This document shows, in pieces, positions 45,495-53,840 of a stretch of DNA of 64,000 nt. The DNA is from DASZUK01 sp963745595 (lineage in GTDB: Bacteria; Actinomycetota; Acidimicrobiia; Acidimicrobiales; RAAP-2). The stretch is taken from NCBI GenBank assembly GCA_963745595.1, contig CAVUYB010000005.1, positions 1 through 64,000 of the forward strand, in the 5' to 3' direction. Below the pieces are notes generated by a model. That model did no database searches, had not been told where the DNA came from, and saw only the letters and a list, made by a program, of their open reading frames with translations. The position numbers were made by a program, and so were the translations under genes. Numbering within the stretch: the first letter of the stretch is position 1; each line of letters opens with the position of its first letter.

Positions 45495-45550
45495 GAAGTT
45501 TGGCGCAACCCTGACAGTTGCCATAAGCGCCAAACTCCTGCCAAACTTCC
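45495..45550 (+). promoter_or_regulatory. Alternative-hairpin block before the AlbA_2 gene
   Basis: GGAAGTTTGGCGC (45495-45506) can pair either with GCGCCAAACT (45527-45536) or with CCAAACTTCC (45541-45550), two mutually exclusive 10-bp stems. The second stem ends 3 nt before the GTG start at 45554. The core AACCCTGACAGTTGC is repeated at 55089-55131. It looks like an attenuator or translational switch. Confidence 0.55.
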
Positions 45551-45553
45551 GAA

Positions 45554-47322
45554 GTGCCCCTGAGCGCTTCCGACATCCAGGGCATCGTGAGCCAGATCGC
45601 CGGTGGCACCAGGGCTTCCGACCTGGAAACCGACCAGATCGACTTCAAGCGACAGCCGGATAGTCGGCCGGACGCCATCCGCAGTTTGGTCGATGCGGCG
45701 GTCTGCTTCGCCAATGCTGGCGGCGGCACCATCGTCATGGGCGTGGTGGACACCGGGAGCGGCCCTGACGCTCTCACCGGCTGTGATCTGGACCCCCGGG
45801 TGGTCCAGCGACGAATCCACGAGCTGACCGAACCCCCGCTCATGGTCGGCGCCCGTTCAGAAGAGTTCTCCGGTCAAGTCCTCCTCGTGGTCGACGTCTT
45901 TCAGAGCTTCGAGATCCATGCCGACAAGCAGGGACGGGCGTCCTACCGTGTCGGGACCGACTGTTTCCCCATGTCCCCCCAAGAACACCGACGCCTGAGG
46001 GAAGAGCGGCTCGGCGTCGACTGGTCGGCCCAGCCTTCGGACCGCACCCTCGCCGACCTCTCGCTCTGCCCTCGCGGGCAGCGGGAAGCACTCGGGCGAG
46101 TACCAGACGACCGTCGCCCCCTCGCCACCCTCAGCGACGAGGACCTGCTCCGGGCACTCGGGCTCGTCGATGAGCACGGGAACCTTCTCCGGGCTGGCGA
46201 GGTCCTGTTCTGTGAACCACAGTCCGACGGGAACCCAGCCCTGCTGTACCAGCATCGGCAAACGCCCGGTGGCGAAGCGACGGCCGTCACCCGTGTCGAC
46301 CATCCGCTGATGGTGGCGTTCGAGGAAGTCACGCACCTCGTCTGGGCACGCCGGCACGTCACCCCCTTGACGCTCCCGAACGGCCAACAGATCGACGTGG
46401 CGGATTTCCCGGAGATCGCTGTCCGCGAGGCGCTCTCCAACGCGGTGATCCACCGGGATTACCGACTCAGCCAGCCGGTGAACATCGAACATTCGCCCTC
46501 GGCATTCGTGGTGAGCTCGCCGGGTCCGCTCGTCGGCAGCGTCACCCGGGACAACATCCTCACGCACGCCTCCACGCCGAGGAACCCCGTACTCGCCCGG
46601 GCGGCCCGCCTTCTCCGGGCTCGCAGAAGAGACCGGCCGGCGGCGTCGATCGGATGTTCCGCGAGATGATCCGGGCGGGACAAGACCCCCCGGCGATCGA
46701 CGAAGGCGTCGACTACGTCAGGGTCGTGCTCTCCGGGGGAGCGCCCCGAACCTCGATTTCCCGCTACGTGGCGCAGTTGCCCGCCGAGGAGCGGGACGAC
46801 ACCGACACCATGCTCACCCTCTTCACCCTCTGTCAGCGGCGAACGACGACGGCTGAAGAAATGTCCAGTGTCCTCCAGAAGGGCGAGGCAGAGACCGAAC
46901 TGGTCCTACGGCGGTTGTCACAGGACTCCCCGGGCATCCTTGAGGCAACCAGGGAGTCTCAGCGTGCCAGGAAAAAGCACTATCGCCTCCGTGGGGACAC
47001 GCTCAAGGCACTCGGAGCGGCCGTCCGCTACCACCGGCGGACGACCGACGACATCGACAGGAAGGTCATCGCCCACATCAACGAGTACGGCAAGGTGACC
47101 AACCGAACGCTGCAGAACCTCTTCGACATCGACGTCTGGCGGGCACGAGACATCCTGGCCGACCTCCAACAGCGTGTCCTGATCGTCAGGACGTCCGAAG
47201 CAGCCCGGGGTCCGCATGTCGAATACGGACCGGGCCCCAAGTTCCCTCGACGGCGATCGAGACCGGCACCCAAGCCCGCATCTGGACCCGCCGACCCCGA
47301 CAACGGTGGCAGTCTCTTTTGA
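45554..47322 (+). pseudogene. AlbA_2 (Schlafen-like) ATP-binding regulator, two +1 shifts
   Basis: Residues 1-130 are an AlbA_2 domain ('DFKRQPDSRPDAIRSLVDA', 'CFANAGGGTIVMGVVD'). A central segment resembles HATPase-associated regulators ('VREALSNAVIHRDYR', 'SSPGPLVGSVTRDNIL'). After 'RNPVLARAARLL' the expected 'GLAEETGR' and 'GVDRMFREMIRAG' need one extra base skipped near 46613 and another near 46641. The C-terminal part (46654-47322) has a winged-helix-like region. The joined protein is ~588 aa. In islands such genes are often regulators or defence-linked. No partner was recognised. Confidence 0.75.
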
Positions 47323-47518
47323 GGTATCACCAGTCGGTGGTGAACTAGCCACCCCACCTCGCACATCCGCCCTCCCCCCGATCTGATCTTGCATAGGGCG
47401 ATGCTCAGTTCGGGCGGCGCAGCCCGATGGCACCACGGCCTGGAGTCCGGCCTGATCGACAACCGGGCGGGCCGCGTTGCATCGATCTACCCATGTCGGA
47501 TCGTTCTCAGAGGTAGCG

Positions 47519-47872
47519 ATGCCAGCAACCGGTTCGGGCGGAAAGGGCGGTGGCCACAGGCGGGCTGCCGACTACCGGCTGGCCGACACGACGCTCGACG
47601 GCACGTTGGACGAGTGGCCACCGGAGCCGCCCCCGGACGGCGGTCGAGGCGGCTGCCTGGCCCTCATCCAATCACCGGGCACGATCCACCAGCTCGGCTG
47701 GGAGTTGAACGATGTGGGCCGGGCCTCGCGGATCGCCGCGGCCTTCCGCCGGGCGAAGCCGTCCACCCTCGATCCGTCGGCTACCGGGCGGTTCGACGCC
47801 CGGGCGTTCTTCGACCCGGAGACGAAGAAGTGGCGTGTGGCGGCTCGATACGTGTTGACAGACGGAGCCTGA
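47519..47872 (+). CDS. Hypothetical protein in island element 1
   Basis: A 117-aa protein from ATG 47519 preceded by agaggtag. It is Gly/Pro/Asp-rich at first, then has a compact part ('LIQSPGTIHQLGWELNDVGR', 'RRAKPSTLDPSATGRFDARA', ending in 'YVLTDGA'). No known domain was identified. A codon bias similar to its neighbours supports it being coding. The 196 bp before it contain nothing recognisable. Confidence 0.5.
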   Translation: MPATGSGGKGGGHRRAADYRLADTTLDGTLDEWPPEPPPDGGRGGCLALIQSPGTIHQLGWELNDVGRASRIAAAFRRAKPSTLDPSATGRFDARAFFDPETKKWRVAARYVLTDGA

Positions 47873-47969
47873 CCAGACGACAGACAGGTCGGTCGGCAGC
47901 GTCAAAATGTGGCGACTGGCGGATAGCGATTTCGCCTGCGCCGCTGCCCGAAACGTCCGAGGAGCGCTC

Positions 47970-48905
47970 CTACCCGCCGGTGCCTGTTTTCGGCGGGGTG
48001 GTGGTGGTTGTGGCGGCTGTCGTCGTCGTGGTCGGCGACGCCGGGGCACCGGGCGCCGTCGTCGTGGTGGTCGTCGTCGGCGGCGGCGTGCCGATCGGCG
48101 GGATCGTCGTCGGCGGGGTTGTCGACGGCTGCTCGGCGGCCGTCGGGACCTTGGGTGTCGACGAGACGGGATTCGAGTAGAGGTAGTTGAAGATGTTGGC
48201 GACGGCCGGGGCGGCGGCTGTGGCGCCGTAGCCACCCTGGTTGACGACGACGGCGACCACGTACTGGTGTGTCGTGTTCGTCGGGCCGAAGCCGACGAAC
48301 CAGGCGTTCGGCTCCTTGGCTGTTGTCTTCGACACGTCGGCCGTCCCGGTCTTGCCGGAGATCGGGTATGTCTTGGGCACCTTGGAGATCTGCTGGAAGG
48401 TCTGGTACGCGGTGCCGTGGGTGTGTTCACCACCCCGGCGAACCCGGCCGCCATGGCGGCGTGGTCGGCCGGGGAGAGTGTGACCTTCCCCGTGACCTTC
48501 GGCGCGAACCGCTTGACGATCTGGCCGGTCGGCGTGACGATCGCCGACGCCACCTGCGGCTGGTACCGGGTGCCGCCGTTGGCGAACGTGGCGTAGGCCT
48601 GGGCCTCCTCGATCGGCGTGACGACGGTGCCGCCCTGGCCGAAGGCCATCTCGACGTTGTTCCCGACGTACCACGTTGTGTTCGGGAAGTTCTTCGGTGT
48701 CTCCTGGTGGAGCTTCTTCACCTCTGTTGCGCTGTCGACCCGGCCCTGGGCCTCGTCGGGCAGGTCGACTGTCGTCAGCTGGCCGAAGCCGTACGAGTTG
48801 GCCGTCTTCTGGATGGCGTCGGCGCCGTACTTGCCCGCTGTCTTGTAGAAGCGGTAGCCCAGTGTGTAGAAGAAGTAGTCGTCGGACTTGGTCAGCGTCG
48901 ACGTT
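47970..48905 (-). pseudogene. Penicillin-binding protein 2 fragment (3' part, frameshifted)
   Basis: Reading leftwards from ~48905, 'TLTKSDDYFFYTLGYRFY', 'GFGQLTTVDLPDEAQG', 'NNVEMAFGQGGTVVTPIEEA' and 'ISGKTGTADVSKTTAK' (KTG motif) are the C-terminal half of a class B transpeptidase. A missing base near 48425 breaks the frame. A Thr/Pro-rich tail ends at 47970. The N-terminal half, including the catalytic SxxK, is missing and unrelated sequence begins at ~48905. A truncated remnant, likely brought in or cut by island rearrangement. Confidence 0.82.
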
Positions 48906-49030
48906 GGTGACCGTGACCCGTCGTGCCAGTCAGGTTGGCGGTATCATATTACGATTGCCGTGAACATTCGTTGCCACAGTGGAACGGTCCCATAACCGCA
49001 CACCCACTATATGGAGAGGACCTGAACTAG

Positions 49031-49372
49031 ATGGCACTTGTAAAATGTCGTGAATGCAGCTCGGAAATCTCTGACTCCGCCGCAACCTGCCCCCGGTGCG
49101 GCGTTTCGGCGCCCGCTGGAGTGGCCTCTTTGACTTTTATCAGATCCGGAACCTACGGCAGAGCGGTTCGAATCGAAGTCTTGGTCGATCAGAAGCCTTT
49201 CGGCAAAGTCAGAGGGCAACCAGGTGTCGTTGTACCGGTCACGCCCGGAACCCACCACATCGAGTTGCGAACGAGCAGCGGGAAATCGACGGTCGGCACG
49301 ATCGAAGCGACCCAAGGCAATGCGGTCTTCGAGGTGAAGATGAGCGCGATGGGGTCGCCAAAGTTCGGGTAA
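49031..49372 (+). CDS. Zinc-ribbon plus beta-domain small protein
   Basis: A 113-aa protein with an N-terminal double CxxC zinc ribbon ('KCRECSSEISDSAATCPRCG') followed by a beta-rich C-terminal domain ('VVPVTPGTHHIELRTSSGKS'), like PEGA-type sheets. GC content and codon use are lower than in neighbours, which indicates recent acquisition. tggagagg precedes the ATG. Function unknown. Confidence 0.75.
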   Translation: MALVKCRECSSEISDSAATCPRCGVSAPAGVASLTFIRSGTYGRAVRIEVLVDQKPFGKVRGQPGVVVPVTPGTHHIELRTSSGKSTVGTIEATQGNAVFEVKMSAMGSPKFG

Positions 49373-49385
49373 CAAGACAACCCGT

Positions 49386-49544
49386 TCACCGGATGATGGA
49401 GTCGCCTGAACGCCACGAGTCGGTCGACACGGTCACCTCGTCGAGCACAGCGGTCGTGCGGGCCGCCACCACGGCGGCGGTATAGGTGTGCTTGTGGGTG
49501 TCGACCCCGATGACGACGTCGACGGTTTCTGCCAGCATGGTCAT
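49386..49544 (-). pseudogene. IS110-family transposase, N-terminal fragment
   Basis: 52 residues beginning 'TMLAETVDVVIGVDTHKHTY' and continuing 'TAAVVAARTTAVLDEVTV' match the start of IS110/IS1111 DEDD transposases (catalytic first Asp in 'GVDTHKH'). The frame stops after 'SWRSGDSI' with no further transposase sequence. The flanking 49545-49750 resembles the upstream part of such an IS and contains no gene. Dead remnant. Confidence 0.8.
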
Positions 49545-49786
49545 GCGTTCAACTCCCTTGCCGGATGGACGTGTCGGTTCCAGTCCGGGAGGAGACGGCA
49601 GGACGGTGATGGGACACGCCGAGGGCGAACTCGGCGGTCAAGCTCCTGATCAGGCCATCAGCTCCGCCGTCGCCAACCCCCCCCGAGGGGCACGAATTGG
49701 GGGCCGATCAGAGCAGTGAGGAACTCTTGAGCGAATTCCCGAACGGACCTCTCTTCACCCGACTAAGCGCGTGTTCAACCAGCTCA

Positions 49787-50060
49787 GGGTGGATCGTCGT
49801 ACCTGCTCTACAACGTGGCGGCCACCCCGGGCGCCCTCTACCGCTACTGGCGGCAACACCAGACCGGGCCGGCTGACCGCCGTCTTGCTTACCGGGACGC
49901 TGCCGGGAGTGATCGCCGGCTCGGTTATTCGGGTCGACCTGCTTCCCGGCCCGCGGGTCTTCGACGGGGCCATCGCAGTGGTCTTGGTCCCCCTTAGTCT
50001 TTGGCTCCTGCTTCGGCGCCACCGGCATCGGACTGGACAACCGGCGATCAGCCCGGTTGG
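49787..50060 (+). pseudogene. TauE/SafE sulfite-exporter fragment, +1 shift
   Basis: 'YLLYNVAATPGALYRYWRQH' followed, after one extra base near 49872, by 'RLTAVLLTGTLPGVIAGSVI', 'RVDLLPGPRVFDGAIAVV' and 'LVPLSLWLLL' is the middle of a TauE/SafE permease. Neither the N-terminal nor the C-terminal helices are found. The piece is a remnant like the PBP2 and IS110 fragments beside it. Confidence 0.75.
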
Positions 50061-50195
50061 GACTGACGCCGACGTTGAAGTTCTACCTGGTAGTGGCCTC
50101 AAGCTATTTAGCAGGAGCCATATGTCTACTGAATGTTGACTTCGGCGAGCAGCGCTCGGTGTCGAGGAGGTGACCCGCGGTTGCCGTTATCCCGA

Positions 50196-51413
50196 CTACG
50201 CCGGGGTCAGGCGCAGGGGCAGGTGCTTGATCCCGTTCAGGAAGTTGGACCGCAAACGGATCGGCGGCCCAGCGAGATCGATCGACTGCACCCCTCGGCA
50301 CAGCACGTCGAACAAGATCCGGAGCTGTAGTCGTGCGAGATGGGCGCCCAAGCAGACGTGCGGCCCACCCCCTCCGAAGGCGAGGTGAGGGTTGGGATTT
50401 CGGGCGACGTCGAAGACATCGGGCGCTTCGAACACGGACTCGTCCCGGTTGGCCGATGGGTACCAAAGGACGACGCGGTCGCCCTCGGCAATGAGCTGCG
50501 CACCGATCGTCGTGTCGCGGGTAGCGGTCCGGCGGAACTGCAACAAGGCGGAGCTGTAGCGAAGCAGCTCATCGACGGCGACCGGCAGCAGCGAGGGATC
50601 CTCCCGAAGGCGCCGACGTTGCTCCGGATGCTCGGCCAGCGCCAGGGCGCCGTGAGCGATCGTGTTCCTGGTGGTCTCGTTGCCCCCGACCAACAACAAG
50701 ATGCAGAACAGCCCGAGCTCGAGCTCGGACAACCGCTCGCCGGCGACCTCGGCGGTGACCAACCTCGAGATCAGATCCTCGCCCGGATGACGCCGGCGTT
50801 TTTCGGCCAAGCCACAGAAGTACCCGAGTGCCTCGGCCCCGGCCTCGACGAGATCCGCCGACGTGACGTTCAGTTCAGGATCGTTCGATGCCATCAGCCG
50901 GTTACTCCAGGCGAGCATCAGGGCGTGATCGGTTGGCGATATGCCCATCAGGTCGCAGATCACCTCGAGCGGCAGGCGAGCGGCGACATCGGTGACGAAG
51001 TCGACGTCGCCGAACCCAACCGCCTGGTCCACCAGCGAATCCACCCGCTGGCGGATGGCCTGGTCCATCTTGGCCACCGACTTCGGGGCGAACGCCGCGG
51101 CTACCAGGCTTCGGTAGCGGGCGTGCTCCGGCGGGTCCATGTTGACAAGAAGTAGTTGCTGTTCGGCGAGCTGCTCCTCGGGTAGCTCGTCCAGGAAGGT
51201 CCCGCCCTTGGCCGACGAGAACGTTCCGACATCGCGGGTGACGGCAACGACGTCGGCGTACCGGGTGATCGACCAGAACCCACAACCTGTCCGATCGGCT
51301 GACCAGGCGACCGGTTCCTCACGCCGTAGTCGAGAGAACAGCTCGTAGGGGACCCCCGCCACGAACGTGTCCGGAGAAGACAGGTCGTCGGCGCTCAGGG
51401 TCGGCTCCCCCAC
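50196..51413 (-). CDS. Cytochrome P450
   Basis: A 405-aa soluble P450 with I-helix oxygen-binding 'LLLVGGNETTRNTIAHGA', K-helix 'VDELLRYSSALLQFRR' and heme-thiolate 'LAFGGGGPHVCLGAHLAR'. Closest in style to CYP107/125-like actinobacterial enzymes acting on steroids, lipids or natural products. The GTG start follows the VOC gene stop by 1 bp, so the two are one operon. No ferredoxin partner is adjacent. Confidence 0.94.
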   Translation of the reverse strand: MGEPTLSADDLSSPDTFVAGVPYELFSRLRREEPVAWSADRTGCGFWSITRYADVVAVTRDVGTFSSAKGGTFLDELPEEQLAEQQLLLVNMDPPEHARYRSLVAAAFAPKSVAKMDQAIRQRVDSLVDQAVGFGDVDFVTDVAARLPLEVICDLMGISPTDHALMLAWSNRLMASNDPELNVTSADLVEAGAEALGYFCGLAEKRRRHPGEDLISRLVTAEVAGERLSELELGLFCILLLVGGNETTRNTIAHGALALAEHPEQRRRLREDPSLLPVAVDELLRYSSALLQFRRTATRDTTIGAQLIAEGDRVVLWYPSANRDESVFEAPDVFDVARNPNPHLAFGGGGPHVCLGAHLARLQLRILFDVLCRGVQSIDLAGPPIRLRSNFLNGIKHLPLRLTPA

Positions 51414-51414
51414 G

Positions 51415-51801
51415 TCAGCCCCCGAGGTGGAACAGCTCGAGGGCGATCCCGTCGGGGTCCGAGAAACTGAGCACCGACCCGTAGGGGCTGTCGACGACTG
51501 GTGAGTGGACGACGCCGAGCTCGGTGAACCGTTCCTGCCACTCGTCCAGCATCGAGCGGTCCGAGACGGCGAAGGAGACGTGGTCGACGCCGATGTTGGC
51601 GTAGTCGCACGGCTTGGGGTTCTGGTGCTCGGTGAGGCTCAACATGATGCCGCTCGAGTCCAGGCATACCGACCGCTTCCACCGGTCCTCGTCCATGGCG
51701 GCGACGACGTCGAAGCCCAAGACGTCCACATACCACCGCACGCTGACGTCTCGATCTCGTACCGAGAGCGAGATATGGGAAACGCCGGTCAGGTTCGGCA
51801 C
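51415..51801 (-). CDS. VOC/glyoxalase-fold protein
   Basis: A 128-aa vicinal-oxygen-chelate protein: 'VSHISLSVRDRDVSVRWYVD' and 'VDHVSFAVSDRSMLDEW' mark the two beta-alpha-beta-beta-beta modules, ending 'SFSDPDGIALELFHLGG'. The metal ligands (His, Glu) are at the usual places. GTG 51801 has gaggag upstream. Co-expressed with the P450, so possibly a detoxification or ring-cleavage step. Confidence 0.88.
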   Translation of the reverse strand: MPNLTGVSHISLSVRDRDVSVRWYVDVLGFDVVAAMDEDRWKRSVCLDSSGIMLSLTEHQNPKPCDYANIGVDHVSFAVSDRSMLDEWQERFTELGVVHSPVVDSPYGSVLSFSDPDGIALELFHLGG

Positions 51802-51849
51802 GCGTTGACTCCTCGAAGGATGGAGACGCTGATGAGCACGGGAGGAAAT

Positions 51850-51866
51850 TACTCTGTTTCGGAGTA
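51850..51866. promoter_or_regulatory. TACTC-N7-GAGTA operator between VOC and PadR genes
   Basis: A perfect 5-bp inverted repeat TACTC (51850-51854) / GAGTA (51862-51866) lies in the 75-bp divergent gap. It is the best candidate binding site for the adjacent PadR repressor, controlling itself and the VOC-P450 operon. Confidence 0.55.
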
Positions 51867-51876
51867 TTGTCAACCC

Positions 51877-52503
51877 ATGCCCGGTGACGCAGCCACCACG
51901 ACCTCCTACGCGCTCCTCTCGCTGCTCGCCGTCAAGCCGTGGAGCACCTACGAGCTGGCTCAGCAGATGACCCGAAGTCTCGGGGTGATCTGGCCGAGTG
52001 CGGTGAGCGTCCTCTACGAGGAGCCCAAAAAGCTGGTGCGTCTCGGCTTTGCGACCTCCTCGGACGAACCGACCGGGAACCGGCCCAGGACGGTGTACTC
52101 GATCACCGTCAAGGGCCGGCGAGCCCTCGCCTCGTGGCTGTCACAGCCCGGCGACGGTCCGGTGATGGAACACGAGGCACTGGTGAAAGTGGCGTTCGCC
52201 GATCACGGCGACCTCGAGGGACTGCGCCAGGTGATCGCGGTCATCCGGACTGAGGCGGAGCAACGTCGAGATCAGATCCGCCAGGAGATGGCTGCCCTCT
52301 CAGCTACCGGTGGACCGTTCCCCGACCGGTTGCCCGTGATCGGGTTGGCCGGCAAGTTGGTCGCCGAACAGGCCGAACTGCTTGCTCGCTGGGCCGACTG
52401 GGCGGAGGGTGAGATCAGCCGGTGGGAGGGGGTGACGCCAGACACCGGGGCCCGGACGCCGACTCGGGCCTTCGAACCCGGTTGGCCGAAGGGCTCGTCG
52501 TAG
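51877..52503 (+). CDS. PadR-family transcriptional regulator
   Basis: A 208-aa winged-helix regulator with an N-terminal 'TTTSYALLSLLAVKPWSTYE' and the wing 'GNRPRTVYSITVKGRRALAS', plus a C-terminal four-helix dimerisation domain. ATG 51877 is chosen because the family starts there. The frame stays open upstream. Divergent from VOC-P450, the usual arrangement for a ligand-responsive repressor. Confidence 0.92.
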   Translation: MPGDAATTTSYALLSLLAVKPWSTYELAQQMTRSLGVIWPSAVSVLYEEPKKLVRLGFATSSDEPTGNRPRTVYSITVKGRRALASWLSQPGDGPVMEHEALVKVAFADHGDLEGLRQVIAVIRTEAEQRRDQIRQEMAALSATGGPFPDRLPVIGLAGKLVAEQAELLARWADWAEGEISRWEGVTPDTGARTPTRAFEPGWPKGSS

Positions 52504-52671
52504 CGGTTCGAGGTCGGACCGAGTTCGCCTTGTTCCAGCCGGCCGAATGGTGGCAATCCGAAGGCTCGGGGTCGGACTGAGCAACCACGTCTGTTGATGG
52601 CTCAGCCCCCCGGGGATCCTCACACCAAGGGAGGCGAGCGCCCACCCCAGGAAGTCCCGGCCGTGCCGCCC

Positions 52672-53331
52672 TCAGCTACGACAGGTGTTCTCTGTCACTG
52701 TCACGCCGACAGAGACGTTGGCGTGGGTGAACAGCAAGGCTGAGGTCGGCGCTCTACCGGTCGTACAGAAATTCACGTACTGCGGTGTCGACAGCTCGAT
52801 CGGTGAGTTGGGGTGCGGCACCGGCACCGACTGAGCGCACGAGACGAACGCCTGGCCTGTGCGTGGCGTCGTTGTCTTGGTCACCCATGTTCCGGTGCCC
52901 ACGGCCGAATCCGGACCCCATGTGGTCCAGGTGATGTTGGTCATGTAGCTGCTGCACTCGCTGGTGCACCAGTAAAGGGAAGTGGGTCGGGTCCCCGGCG
53001 CTCCGCCGCAGTCGGCCACTTGAGGAATCTCTGGCGGCGCCGTGGTCGTGGTGGGTGCCGGAGCGGCGGTGGTTGCCGGGGGAGGCACCGTCGTGGTGGT
53101 GGCCGGCGTGCTGGTGCTGGCGACCGCTGCCGCTGTGGAGTGCTTCGTCTGGTGGGCGGTCGGCGTGGCGGCCACCTTCGCCGGTGCCGACGATCTGCCA
53201 GCGAAGTACGCGCCGACGGCGACGCCAGCGAGGACGACCACCGCCAGAGCCACGTAGCCGGTCCGCCGCAGGGTGCGACGGGTCACCTTGAAGACCGCCT
53301 CGTCGTCTCGTGCCGGACCCCCCGTGTCCAC
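52672..53331 (-). CDS. Membrane-anchored extracellular protein with Cys-rich domain
   Basis: A 219-aa protein with a short cytosolic start, one membrane helix ('GYVALAVVVLAGVAVGAYFA'), a Thr/Pro/Ala-rich wall-spanning linker and a C-terminal domain with six cysteines ('YWCTSECSSY', 'FVSCAQSV', 'VNFCTTG', 'TENTC'). Function unknown. It is the last gene of element 1. 52504-52671 holds nothing. Confidence 0.75.
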   Translation of the reverse strand: MDTGGPARDDEAVFKVTRRTLRRTGYVALAVVVLAGVAVGAYFAGRSSAPAKVAATPTAHQTKHSTAAAVASTSTPATTTTVPPPATTAAPAPTTTTAPPEIPQVADCGGAPGTRPTSLYWCTSECSSYMTNITWTTWGPDSAVGTGTWVTKTTTPRTGQAFVSCAQSVPVPHPNSPIELSTPQYVNFCTTGRAPTSALLFTHANVSVGVTVTENTCRS

Positions 53332-53600
53332 GCCGGTAGATTAGGGCGCTGGCTGACCACCCTGGTCGTAGGCATGTATCCGGCCGAAAAGCCCTGGCGC
53401 CGAAGGCTTGCACCCCATGTGCCCACCGGTCCCGGAGTTCCCTTGTTCAGGGAGTGAGCGCTACGCCCATCCACTGCACGGGCACCGCAGGGCCGATCGC
53501 CATAGGTCGAACGAATCTCGGATGCCGATTCCGGGGATTCTAAATCCCATCTTCCCAGTTCAAACATATTGAACCAGCGCTATATTTTATTTCAGTCTAA

Positions 53601-53621
53601 ATGCAATCCGGGTGGAGGTGA
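53601..53621 (+). other. Putative internal attachment site (att) of the tandem island
   Basis: atgcaatccgggtggaggtga differs in one base from 57349-57369 at the tRNA-Ala 3' end. It forms the junction between element 1 and element 2. It lies in a 509-bp gene-free gap (53332-53840). Confidence 0.65.
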
Positions 53622-53752
53622 ACCATCACGAACCTCCGTTCATGCCGTTGCAGATGCTCCAGAGCCCCTGGTCGCAGGACTGTCAGGGTGTCTGCACACC
53701 CACCGTGCATACCCTACTGCACACCCCCGTCCGAGATTCAGCGTCCGACTTT
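53612..53752 (+). repeat. Left end of island element 2 (copy B)
   Basis: tggaggtgaaccatcacgaacctcc... aligns with copy A at 45301 over ~140 bp, ending in cccccgtccgagattc. Arm-like 9-mers TGCACACCC (53693), TGCATACCC (53706) and TGCACACCC (53718) keep the same 13/12-bp spacing as in copy A. The GGAGGT/ACCTCC arms at its start can form a small hairpin. Confidence 0.8.
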
Positions 53753-53840
53753 CCCTATTGGGCCGCTGAACGACTGCCACGGTGCATTGAGATGCGCCGG
53801 TACCGGCTTGCCGATGCGGCGTCACTCCTGCATTGACCGA

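Noticed and set aside
53612..53836. Possible small ORF in copy B similar in translation to a frame in copy A
   Set aside because: The similarity follows from the DNA repeat itself, changes are not biased to third positions, and the frames end differently. More likely att/arm DNA than a gene.
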